Shown: one piece after another, positions 24,901-36,856 of the stretch
How the letters are laid out: every line of letters starts with the position of its first letter
Numbering within the stretch: position 1 is the first letter of the stretch
Origin: Sclerurus mexicanus
Taxonomy: Eukaryota > Chordata > Aves > Passeriformes > Furnariidae
DNA: 64,000 nt
Direction: 5' to 3'
Assembly (NCBI GenBank): GCA_013396755.1
Contig: VWZF01004809.1
Location: forward strand, 507,563 to 571,562
Made by a program: the position numbers and the translations under genes
The notes under the pieces: model-generated
Databases searched by the model: none
What the model was told of the DNA's origin: nothing
What the model saw: only the letters and a program-made list of their open reading frames with translations

Positions 24901-26542
24901 AGTTTTCCAAACAGGGATTTTATCAAAAGGCTGATTTTAAAAATCATCTGAAGGCAAGAAATTTTTGAACTCTACTGTACCATACCATTCATTTCCTACT
25001 ATTGATCTTTTAAGAACTGTTTCAATAATGCTACCTTGGCAAATTATATGCTACTAGAAAGTTAAAGTGTTCATTATAGGTCTGGAAGACTTGTGACAAA
25101 GATAAGATGAATATGGTCTAAAAGGGCTCCAATGGAGCCTGGTCATTTCCATTCCGAAAGGTTTTTTCCTAAGCTCTTGCAATACAGTAGTTTAATTACA
25201 CACAGAAAGATGAAAGAAAAGTCCAATATCAGCAATTAAATAACTCTTGAAATAATAATAAAGAGGGATTGTTTTGAGATTTCTGAATGCAAATTGTGGG
25301 AAAAGTCTGTCACATTCATATCCTCATAATAACTCTCACTAAAGACAAACAGTAAGAAAGGCAACTACTCCCCAGTTTCTTTTGAATTCTGGTGCTATAT
25401 TGGCTTATTATACCCAGACAAAAGCATAAGATGCACTCTATTTATGCTTCTTATTCATGCACATACTGAGTCACATGAGAAAAAAAATCATATCTCAATG
25501 TAGGTAGGGAAGTTTAAATACTTGCTTGAGGGATAGGGAAAGGCGAAGAACAGGGAAGAGCAAGATAAATTAGAGAATTTCAGAATAAATTTTAAAGGCA
25601 CTACATTTTAAGCCTTGACTCTGCACTTCTTCATATTTCACTGAAATTCCTGGCCAAACACTGTTCTCACTTCCAGTACGTGGTAGTAGACTTCAGTTCT
25701 AAATAATTAAATACTTGAGATTAGGCAAAGAACTTATTTTCACCTATATTTTCTATCAATTTTTCTATGCAAATACTGCTTGGGATTTTTGGGGGGTTTT
25801 TAAAGAGTATTTTTATACAGATATTCAAGAAAAAATTAAGGAAGATAACTACAAAAGAATGAAAAATTGTCTTCATCAATCTTCCAGAGAAGGGAATTGA
25901 AATTGTTACAGCTTAAAATTTTATGCAGGTTTTATTAGACTCCATAGAAGCTTCTCAATAAAAGATTGCTTTCCAGCTACAATGGCTGGAGATACAATCC
26001 AGAAGGCAGGGCTATCATTCAGATCTTATTGGCATTTTACACATTTAGGCTGTCTTTTGCTATTTAGTTACAGAGTCATATAGGAGTCTATGCATAAATA
26101 AGCAGTTTCGGAAAGCAAAGCTATATTCTCTCAGCAGTCCCGGAAGGGTATGTTGTGTTAGGAGCATTCAGAAGAATAGAACTGTGGTCAGTCTCCATTG
26201 GCTTCGTAATAGTTGCGCTGCATGAAGGGAATATATATCCCAAATCACAGAGCAATCTAAATGCAATTTCTAATACCACATTATTATAACTTATTTCAAA
26301 CACCTGATAAAACGTTAGATATCTTGTTAATCACATCCTTAGTCATATCACATTTCCAGTGTAGACAAACTTAAGTATGATTAAGACCACTGATAGAATC
26401 ATTCACTGCCTTTAAAATCACTGAGATACCCCCTGATTTCTACTCACTTTCAAATACTCAGATTAAATTATATCTTTATTAGCTTAAATTCAATTCTTAT
26501 TTAGTTCAATTATTATATTCAATTGTCAATTATACAATTTAT
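18906..26542. other. Long AT-rich non-coding stretch
   Basis: No gene can be supported. Points seen: a near-palindromic CATATGCATGCATG patch at 19,846-19,869, and a minus-strand frame at 20,699-20,959. In another minus frame of that place an acceptor-like 'tatgggtttcag' at about 20,809-20,820 is followed by a cysteine/serine-rich frame that stops at about 20,688. A GC-richer patch at 24,480-24,660 has frames open on both strands. None has a matching donor or acceptor pair, so none is called. Confidence 0.5.
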
Positions 26543-26575
26543 CAATACAAGTGGATACATTTTCCATTTGTATTG
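26543..26575. repeat. Inverted repeat, 13-bp arms, 7-base loop
   Basis: The left arm CAATACAAGTGGA (26,543-26,555) pairs with TCCATTTGTATTG (26,563-26,575) with one mismatch, which would be a G-U pair in RNA of one sense. The loop is TACATTT. It sits in an extremely AT-rich patch (26,460-26,600) containing several CAATT/AATTG repeats. It is too short for a microRNA precursor, and it has no terminator role in a vertebrate genome. Confidence 0.75.
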
Positions 26576-29500
26576 TTTGTTTCAAATTTTACTCCACAAT
26601 CTCAACTATGTTTTTAACAAAACCAACTAGTTCATTGAATTTTTAATCCCTGGAATCTTCCATCAACTCAGCCCAGAATGTTTTAGTTCTTCCCTAACAC
26701 ATTTAAGACCTAGATATCTTTTTAAAGCAAACATTTACTGCTCCACAGATGGACAATGGTTAATGCAAGCATCGTATGAAGTACAATATTACTTATGGAT
26801 GTGAAGTTCCTTTTCTAATTTGTGTACCTCTCTTCTTCCATCTGCCTGCCTTTGCTTTTTTTCCACTCAGATAGAAAAGAATAGTATTTATTTAATTACA
26901 TCTTTTATTTAATGAGTCAATTCGATAAGTTGGCTTTTGATATTTTACCACGTCATCCTCTAAAAATAGGAAGAAACTTAATAAAGACTCTATTTACTGG
27001 TCTTTGGACAGCTAACAATTCATTTAGTCAAAGCCTAATTTGCTGCAGTTTGTTGAACTCCATGGCAATAGCGTGTTTTGTTAAAGCTAATCAAGTGCCC
27101 ATCTGCTTCCTGCTTCAAGAATAATTTATACTTCTTAGCCCGATAAATTTCTCCTCGTCTGTTTCTTAAACCTTCAGACTAATTATTAATTGTGTAATTG
27201 CTGAACTTCTCCAGAGCTTTTAATTTTGTCAGAGAAATTAGAGAATCATTAAGAGTATTTCAGAGAATTTCAGGCCTCCTGCAGAGGCCTGTAAAAATTG
27301 AAAAGTTCAGTTTTAACAAATAAATTAATTTGACGGCTTAGCAGATTAACATTGTGTTATTATGTTATAATTTAACTGTCACTTCCCAGTGGAAGCCTTT
27401 TCTGTGGACCTGATCTCACATCTACTGATGTACTTGAAAATACAGACAGAGGCCAAAGGATGGAACGTGGCACAGCACCAAAGAAAAGATTTTGACCTTT
27501 AATAGCATATTCAGCCATTCCTATGTAAGAACATACATCCTCAATATATTGTCTGTGCATTAAAGAATTGTCTTCAAAATCCTTGGCTTTTTTAAAGATT
27601 TCAGTGAATAATTTTAGAGCCTAATTACTTTGATAGGGAAATAAGTTCTTGGCTGGCAAAGGTCAGGTTTAGCAAGGTTTTTTCCAAAATTCAATCTTGT
27701 TTACACTGTTTGAAAAAAAATAAGTTCCATCAATTCTCAAAGTCTCTAGCCAAATCTTTATGTAATGAAAGTAAATATATAGTGTATTAATATCCAAAAG
27801 CTGTTCAAAGGAAAGCACACTTCTCAGTGGCCATGCTTCAGAGTTAATTTAAGTTGAATCATTTCTTAATTTTCATGTTTAATGCATGAAATCAGTTTGA
27901 ACATTACATTGGGATCTTGATATTTCACTTCTCTTCCTCTTTTGAGATGAGGTACTAACTGGATGTTCTTCTCTAAATTAGAAGAAAAATCTAGAAGAAC
28001 CACTGATGTTTTCAGTATTCCAGGTGGTCATAGCAAAATGAGGGAAGTGACAGATTAAAGAGGAAGGGTTGGAAACCTCAGAGTGTGTTAAAACTTCCCC
28101 TATATTCTTTTTCCTTTTCCTCCCCCTCTTCCCCAGCCACAGCTCCAAGACCTCATGATTAGAGAATTCAGGCTGCTGCAGCGTTCACTAGCTAGGTACA
28201 GCATTTACATTTAATTTTCCTCTTATCAGTCAGACTAAGTAATTGCTTCTGTGTGTAGGCTTCTGGTTGTGAGCAGTTTGCTCTCACTGCCAGCTGGCTG
28301 AGGTAACTGCCCATGCACTAGGGTCCTGTTGAGAGGTTTTAGAAAGCCTTCCATATTCCATTTACACTGTACATTCACTGATGCAGAAGCCCCAGCTAGT
28401 GAATTAAGAATTGAGTTTTAACTAGTATTCATGTAAATAGGGGTTTTTTCTTGAAAATTAAACACTGAAAGGAAGAATAAAAGTGTTTGGGGGATTCACA
28501 GGTACTAATATAATGGAATAAAACAGGCCATCTCTTCAGAGTAGAATTCTAAAAATCCCTCATAAATGCTTAGCCTTTATAATTTCTTATTCAATAAACT
28601 ATTCTTTAAGGGTTTAACGACATGCTTTACTTTTTAAAGTAAAGAGATTCCAATAAAGTTACTGATTAATGGAGAGCTAAATTCTGAGAAAAATCCTGCT
28701 ATGGAAGAAAATGCACATTAGGTTGACATTAAGACACTTTTGTCAGAATCCCCAAATTCAATGTGTGTGTTTATATAACACTTTTTAATTAAATAATCAC
28801 TATGTAACCTGAAACTTGCATATGAATGCTGGAAATCCATCAAACATCACCTCAATGTTCTGAAAGCACGTGCCTTAAAAATAGGGAATGAACTTAGAGC
28901 AGGAGGGAACTTCCTGTGGAGCATTTAAGAGCACTCTGGCTCTGGTGATATTCTGAGAAGGTCTAAGTATCTGGAACGAGTTGTTTATACTGTCAGCAGC
29001 TGGAGGGACACAAAGAAAGGAACTATACAAGCCATTCCTCCACTGAGGAGACAAAAATTTACTGAAAAGAGTAGAAAAACATTTAGGTTTCTGACATGCA
29101 GCAGTCTCCAGGAACGAGTAGTGAACATTTGTGCAAATGTTTGTGACAGGTCCTACTTGTTTGTCAGTGAAAGAATTCATCATTACCAAATATAACCCAG
29201 CACAATGACACTCAGCTCATTTTGAAAGCACTCCTAGTGTGCACCTACATGCACAACTTTGAAAGAAATCCCTAAAAAGAAGCTTGCTTTATATGACAAA
29301 CAGTGGAAGATAAATATACTCTGCACCCATGTGAAGTATGAACATAGATAAGATGGAGGGATTTTTAAACAGTCATTTTTAAAATTTGACATTGTCTGAT
29401 TTGCAAAACCATATCAGAAATAATGAGCACGTTACAATAAAATCAGTCAGATGATGTGACACAGATAGACATGTTACCAGTTTTAATCAATGACCATCAT

Positions 29501-32500
29501 TCCAGAGAAATAGCCATGTATTCAAATACACCTCATTGTCAGATCAAATGTGTTGCTGGGTTGTGCAGCAAGGCAATGAACAAACAAACCAAAAAAAGAA
29601 TGAGCAGATACCTGGCATCAAAAGAAATGGTTCTGTGGGATATAAACAAGTAAAACATGGGGATGAAATGAATTGGAACTGAATCTATTTGCATTACGGA
29701 TTGAACACGATGTGCTCACAGTAGGAAAGCAAGCAACACTTCACTAAACAATAGCAAAATAAGTTGAGTATCTGAACAATGTTTTTATGTTCCAGAAATG
29801 AGCTTCTGTTGTTGTTAACACTTCAGCCACACTTTTTCCACCAAAACTTGTAAAGAAAAAAAAATCTGGTTTGCATCTCTATTTTCAAGTCATGCCATAG
29901 TTTTAAGTATATTAACGTGCTGTGGGAAATTGACAACTCTTATGACTCTTCAATTACAGATTTCCTTTGAATTGTTTTGAATAGACCCATTGTTGTGCTC
30001 TCACTTTCTCTAATGAATCTCTTCTTTTCAAAGTCTAAGCACACAGGGAATCAATTCACACTTTTGTACAAATAAATGCTTCACAAGAAGTCTAAAGAGC
30101 TCCAGTTTGTTAAAATACAGTGCTATTTGCACAGACTTAGAAGAATGGAAAAACAGCATTCTATCTCTAAAATGTATGATAATTTATAATTAACGTGTTG
30201 TGCTGGAAAAACAAAAATTCCTATTTGTTTGGAAAATGTCATGCCATATTCTATTTAAAGTGTATCTTCTGTTCTGGTCTCTTCCTTCTGTATTACTCCT
30301 GACATAAAGTGTGCTCAGATTAATGGTGATTAGAGTTTTACACCCATCTACGAGACTGAAATTGGTGGAAACTTAACATTGAATTCAACACGCGCAGAAT
30401 AAAATGTGAACTTGGCCTTTCCTCAGAAGATATAAGGAGGACATTTTTCGTCTTCCACCCTGAATACGAGATTTATGGAGAACCTAAATGCTGTATAGAC
30501 TTTCTGCTTCTGTAGGAGATGAATTTCCCTGAAGGAAAGATCTGTCGAATAAGGATGTCATTTGTTTACATGCTTATCTGGAAAAACTAAATCTGAAGAA
30601 ACCAAATGTCCCCTGATATTTTGAGTATTTCACATGTTTGATATCATTCCTGGTACAGCACCACCTACTTCATCTGGCATCTATAAATGTGAGAAAATGT
30701 ACAAAAAGGATCCTAATTTTGAGTACAGGAAACAAACATGGAGGAATAAAATCCAGAGTCCTGTATCTACTCTGATGTAGTTCCAACTATAGAACTGGAA
30801 TCTTTGTCATTGTTTTCATTAATGTTTAAGAGATCACAGTCATTCCTTATCTCGCAGCTCTAGGACTACACAAATTATAAACAATATCCATCACACTTAA
30901 ATAGTAATTTTGAACAAAAATGCTACGTCCGAACACAATCTAGAAGAAATTTGTTCCTGGCTGCCAATCCCACATTTGGAAAAAAATCTGAGGTTTTTTA
31001 GCATATGTCAACTTGTAACACTTTTTAATGTTCAGTCTTTAAATGGGAAGTGAAGGGATGGAAATATATGTAAAGAATCAGAAAACAAACCTATTCATAC
31101 ACAACTGTTCCTTTACATTATGACGATTTTGTGTATGCACAAATACGGAATGCAGGAACAAAAGTGCAGCAAGCTGCTCAGGCACCAATGAAACAGCAGC
31201 TTCAGGATTTTAAGAGTTGCACCACATCAGGCTATCTTTGTTTGGCTATAATTCTTTCAAAGGACATTTTACATAATTATGATACTATAAAACCAGATAC
31301 TATACAGCAGCAATATTTCAAAAGTAAGTAAAAGACAACTGTGGCACTAGAAAACAAGCACATAAAACAGTGCAGAGGAAAGCTTAACAGCTTCTACTCA
31401 ATTGGAAGAGCAAATCTGGTAGCCTGCAGTAAACATGAAATAATATTTAAGTAACGCTGTCAGTCTCACAACTATTCAAAGTGAGCCAAAGGTTTGATTT
31501 GCTTTTAATCCAGTGTAGCCTCAAGTATGGTATGCTGGAGTTTTGCTTAAAACTTTTAAAAGATACTTTATACAAACATACTGAACTAATAATACATTGA
31601 ATAGACGTGGATACCAAAATCTGTAGAAGTATTTTCCGTTAGGAAACCTCCAAAGAGCAGTTAGTGTCTTTCTATCCAATTCCTTTGGGCCATGTCAAAT
31701 AAAACAAACAATGGAAGCATCTGACTATTTAGTTGCCACCCTTCTTTTCATGACTTCATTGTGTTCTATCACTATCTTGTCTTTTGCTCTCTTATTATTT
31801 CCAATTTTCCATTTATTGTTTCCTTTGCTGTTGTGTGTGTGGGCCCCTGTCAGGACCGTGTCCCCAGTCCTCTCAAGAATCGAGCACACATTTGGCACCA
31901 GAGGAAACGGTTTTCTGGGCAATTAGATCAGTCTGTGAGTACAGAATTCTCACAGGAGTGAGGTGTGCCAAATCACCTCAGGCATCATTAAAAGCCATGG
32001 TAATTCCAAAATTCAGTGTCACACATGGAAAAATCAAAGGCTTCATAGAGATTTAAGAACCAAAACACAAAGCCAGAAAAATAGCGGATTTTACATGAAA
32101 CTGGCATGGGAGACTGATGAAGCCTTAATGGACAAATAAAAGACATTTAATTAATTCAAATACCCTTACCATGTGTGCTCAGCTAAGGAAGAACCTGAAG
32201 TTTTATGAGCTCTTAAATACAAGAGTTTTACTGCAATGCCCAGAAGAAGTTGTCCCTCACCCACTGCAAATTAAGTACTTTGTAATGAAGGACAAATCTT
32301 CTCATGAGGCCAGTCCAAGTAAGGAATTGAACTGCTTAGGCAATTAAGAATCACCTGCCTCAGGTGCAATGGGATTTCACTGATCACAGGTTCCCCAGTA
32401 CATATATCAAAGTAAGGGTCTTATAAGCAAAAATCAAATCACCAGAAAACATAACTTCTAAACCAAGGTACTCCACTTGATTTGCTGCTGTCTCTTAACA

Positions 32501-35500
32501 TTAAATAAAATACATCCTGAAAGCTGCTCAGGAACCCTGCTGGGAGGTGATATACACATGTTCTATTCCATACATCCATTATAAAATACCGAAAAACTCA
32601 TGTGACTAATGGAGTGACATGAAAGTGGAAATATTAAAATTTCACAATTACAGTTATTTAGGAAAAACAATATGTTTGCTACTGCTCCCTCACTGGATAG
32701 TGTACGGCCAACTCAGCAGGAATGATGCAGTTCACAATTCATCTTGCAACCCATTATTCCCTTCCTGCAAAAGGACTACACTTCCACAAGTGTTTACTTT
32801 CTAACTCAGACATTCCGTTCAGAATTAAGTGGCCCATGAGGAGTCTGGAGAGCCTATTCACTATGTACTGACTTTGGATTTGACACAAGAGTAAGAACAT
32901 GAAGTGTGTACTTTCCTTTCCCACCTTTCTGTACCTGAGTAGCAGGTTGTGTGGAAAAAAAAAGAAGAGAAAGTGGCTCCAGGCAAGGCTGACCCTCTCC
33001 TGCCTGGCACTGACACACGCAGGCACAGTCATCACATGCAGGAGAGCAGCTATTTGCCACCGCTCCACAGAAATGGCAGAAAGCACCTTCGCTGGAGAAT
33101 TGTGGAACAGTGCAACTCCAAACACGGATGTAACTTGCTACTCTTCTGCACAGAGCTTGCAGGAAACCTACCATCTCTAGTAACCACAGTATTAATGCAG
33201 TTGTATGTTCAAAGGATTATTCCAAGGGAATTTGTCCAGCTATTTACTGAGTTCAAAACTGACATTTTCCAACAACTCTTCCTCATTTTGCAATATAACT
33301 TCTCATAGTGCAGTATATCCCAGAAGATTGGTTGCCCATATAGAAACATGTTAAAGTACTACTGAGTGTGAGGGATGCAATGGACACTCTTCAGAGCTGC
33401 TGCAACATGAAACACCTGAGGTCATATGTTGACATGAATTCTAACTGGTGAAAAATGTCTTATTTTCAGTATGGGCACAGCAGCTGAAAATATGCATGTT
33501 ATCCTCTTTCCTTGTCGAATGAGTTATAGCATGGAATTTCAAAGCCCACCACCCTTAACTTTCCATTTGCGTGGCGCTCTACCCAATGTTTCTAGCCCTT
33601 GCTAATGTACCTCCATGTTGGGCTAAAACAAGAAGTTCTACAGGAGAGCCCAGGTTTTTTTCAATTATCTGCAATATGATGGCAGATTTGTTATGTGCTA
33701 CCTCGTTTCATTTGCTGGTATTTACTATCCTCCAGCTGTCAGCATCAATGTTTATTTTCTACCTGCTGGCTGCCAAGCAGCATTTCCAGAGCTGTTATGC
33801 ATCTACATTTCACCCATACTGCTCTTTTCATCATTATTTGTAGCACCATCTCTAAACATGCAATCCAACCTTCAAATGTCATACAGTTATCCACTAAAGG
33901 GCACCCAAAATCACTAAATGCAGGGTTCTCCGCTCATCTCATCAAACAGATTTGATTTGGTTCAGCATTTCATGCAAATAATATCCAAGTGCACACTGAA
34001 ATTAACATGTAAAAAATATTTACTCTGTTCCCTCAACCAGGCTACAGCAATAAACATTACTGTCACCAACATTATGGTTTTTTATCCATCTTTTTCCTCT
34101 TTCCTTAAGGAGAGTTGAACTTGTAGTATTTCCAAAACAAACCATCACTCAACAACCTACAGCCATTATATTTACTTGTTTAACACTTTAAAACATCAGC
34201 ATGCCATGCTTAAAATACTGAAAACAATTTAGAACTTTAAAAATAACAAAAATCACCCCTGCCTTCAAGAAAAAAAATAAATCAGTGAACAAGGATATAA
34301 TTTCCAAGTATTGTGTAGCAAATTCCATGCAGACACATGAAGGTGGAAGAGCCTTCTGGGGTTCAAATTTTGACTGCTACCTAGTTCACTGAGGTTTTAT
34401 CACATGAAATTCATCATGGACTACTAAGACATTAGAACAACCAAAGCAACCCAGGCCTTGAGTCTAATTCAAAAATAGACGCCTACTTCACAATATGCTG
34501 TTGCACTGGTACACTGAGCAGTTGTAGGACTGTGGGTACTGGTCATTGAAGGACGCAACAAAATAGATTTGCAGGTGGCATTTATTACAAGAACTGACAG
34601 GATGGGAAAGAAAGCAAACAATTCTGGACAAACAATGCCTTTCTCAAGTTTGAAATCAACTCAAGTGATCTTTCACAATTGAAGGAAGTATTTTTCATTC
34701 CTTAATACGTGTCTACTTCTATTAAGATACTATTTCCATCAGCAGTCCTTGAATTACCTGTGTCTGACACATTAATACATCTGTAAAGGTCAGAGCAACA
34801 CCAGGCTCAGCACAGGCCTGTGTGGCAAGATTTCTTGTACACAGGAGTATGAAAAGCACAAGCAGACTTGATTTTTATTTTTCATTGAGTGCATGAGAAG
34901 AGAGAAATAGAGTAGCTTCTGCACAAGTTTTGGGAGCAGAATGCCTTACCAACATTGGCAGACAACCACCCATTAACTTCAATTCTGATTTAAAGGGATT
35001 GGGTCTGTTTGAACCCACGGTCTGTCAAGTGTGCTGCTTCAGGAGTCTGCAACCTGTGCAGCCTGTGAATAACTACGAGAAGAACTACAGCAAAGCAAAG
35101 AAAAAAGACCGGAAAATTCAAGATGAAAAGGCAGGTCAAAGAGAGAGGAAAGTTACTAAGTGCAATTTTTTAAATCTTCTTACATTAAAAGTTTGATCTC
35201 ACTGTTTGGGTAGCATAAAACTTTTAACCCTAATATTACAGCTTCTGTAATCCTGCAGAAAGGATATACATACAGTTTTGAGTCAAAACTAAAATTAAAT
35301 TACTTCTACATTATTTTTTTCCCCCCTACCTTCAGATCCTCATTCTTCTCTCCATAGTAAACACTTCTTCCAAAAATAAGATTGTTAGTTTGTTTGAGGC
35401 ATGCAGTACACGAAGAAGCTTTTACTGACATAAAAAGAATAATCTGATATTGCAGGATGTCTAAACTATCTATGTCTCACTGTGTCTCTTGGTGCCCCTC

Positions 35501-36649
35501 ACCTGGTCCAACTACAGGTCCCCAGGCCCTTTGTTGAGCAAAGGGTCAGCAGCTCATGAACTCTTGTCTGGGGCTCCCACCCAGAGCTCAACCTACAGCT
35601 GTACCCCAAGCGACCTGCACCGAATGTATTCCTCAGCGGCACAGTCTGGAACTCATCACAGGAAAACTATTTCCATTGATTCGGAAACTTAGAACAGAAC
35701 ACAAATTCCAGAGGCAAGATGACAGCCTTCTTGAAACAACGACTTTGTACTGACAATATTCCCTTAGGAATGGACATAGCTGATCTTCATCATTAACTTT
35801 TGGGGATCTTTATGTAGATAAGCACTTTGCTTACACAGAGGGATTCTTAAAAGGCCAAAACAAATGCGTCATCTCTTGGGAAACTGCATTTGGTATCACA
35901 AGAGGCACTAGGGCAGTAGAGGGAAGAGAGAAAAGGAAAAAAAAATCCAAGGAAGTCTCAACCTTTATTCATTTCTGACTCTTTTGTGACTTTACTAGAT
36001 TTACAAACCAGCTGAAACTTCAACTGAGTGCTGGAATTCCTCCCTAAGGCATCGTAATGGTTGGCCAATAGGTGCTTAAATTTAATAGCAAATATTGTCT
36101 CCCATCACTGCACAACTGAGCTATTGCCCCTCACACTCACTTAGGTCTGCTTCTTAAAAAAAATAAAGAATAAAGAACGCACTAGCACCAAAGGATCTTT
36201 CATAGGATAACAGCGCCCTCCTAAAGCAAAAGGAATGAACGAAACCTGAACATGCCAAGATGATGATTTATGTTTTATAGAAGCTAGAAGACAATGAGGC
36301 AAATAAAGACTTCCTTTAATGCATTACATAAATGTACTCACAAAGCAAAAACGAAACCCCACAAACACCTCAAAGTCTCTTATGTAGTCCATATAGACAG
36401 AATCCTCAGAAGTTAGTGATGAAATGAAGTTTCCAACTCTAATGCAAAAATTGATGTGTTATATTGAAATCATTTAAGTTATTTTCTCATCCTTAGGACA
36501 TATTCAGGTATTTCTTCACTTGTTTAGTAAAGAAGTTTAAAATCTCATTCAAAATGGAAATAATCACAAGCTTTTCTACAGTGAGTTGTTAGATGACAAT
36601 ATGATAATGTGAAACACTCCTCAACTTTGCAACACAATATGACTCTTAC
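26576..36649. other. AT-rich non-coding stretch
   Basis: No gene is supported. A 20-base quasi-palindrome CTTTACTTT-TT-AAAGTAAAG lies at 28,625-28,644. Between 32,754 and 33,308 frames are open on both strands at once, which argues against either being a gene. Plus-strand frames at 34,930-35,196 (lysine-rich end) and 35,489-35,753 have no splice pairs. Confidence 0.5.
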
Positions 36650-36856
36650 CTGGTAAGAGTTGAGTAACAGGCGCTACATGAAAATGATCATGGACAAGAG
36701 CTAGACTAGTGTCAGTGGACTTGATATGAAGAGAAGTCATAGCATAATGAGTAGTCCAGAGTTGTTCATCTGTGATTATTTCCAAGTCCTTGATAGACTT
36801 GTCTTTCATGAATTTAATAATTTTTAACACATTGAATAGTTTGACATCCCCCAATA
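36650..36856 (-). CDS. Weak candidate exon ending at a palindromic splice donor
   Basis: On the minus strand, after an AG at 36,857-36,858, 68 codons run open (LGDVKLFNVLKIIKFMKDKS, then DLEIITDEQLWTTHYAM, ending VTQLLP). They close at TTACCAG followed by GTAAGAG, a near-consensus donor with GT at 36,648-36,649. The upstream side is poor because there is no pyrimidine tract before the AG. The donor also lies inside a perfect inverted repeat (ACTCTTACC-T-GGTAAGAGT, 36,642-36,660), so a donor-like sequence exists on both strands, which weakens it as evidence for either. Unidentified, possibly chance. Confidence 0.2.

Noticed and set aside
32754..33308. Several 90-120-codon frames overlapping on both strands
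   Set aside because: Simultaneous openness on both strands reflects local composition; no motif is recognisable in any of them.
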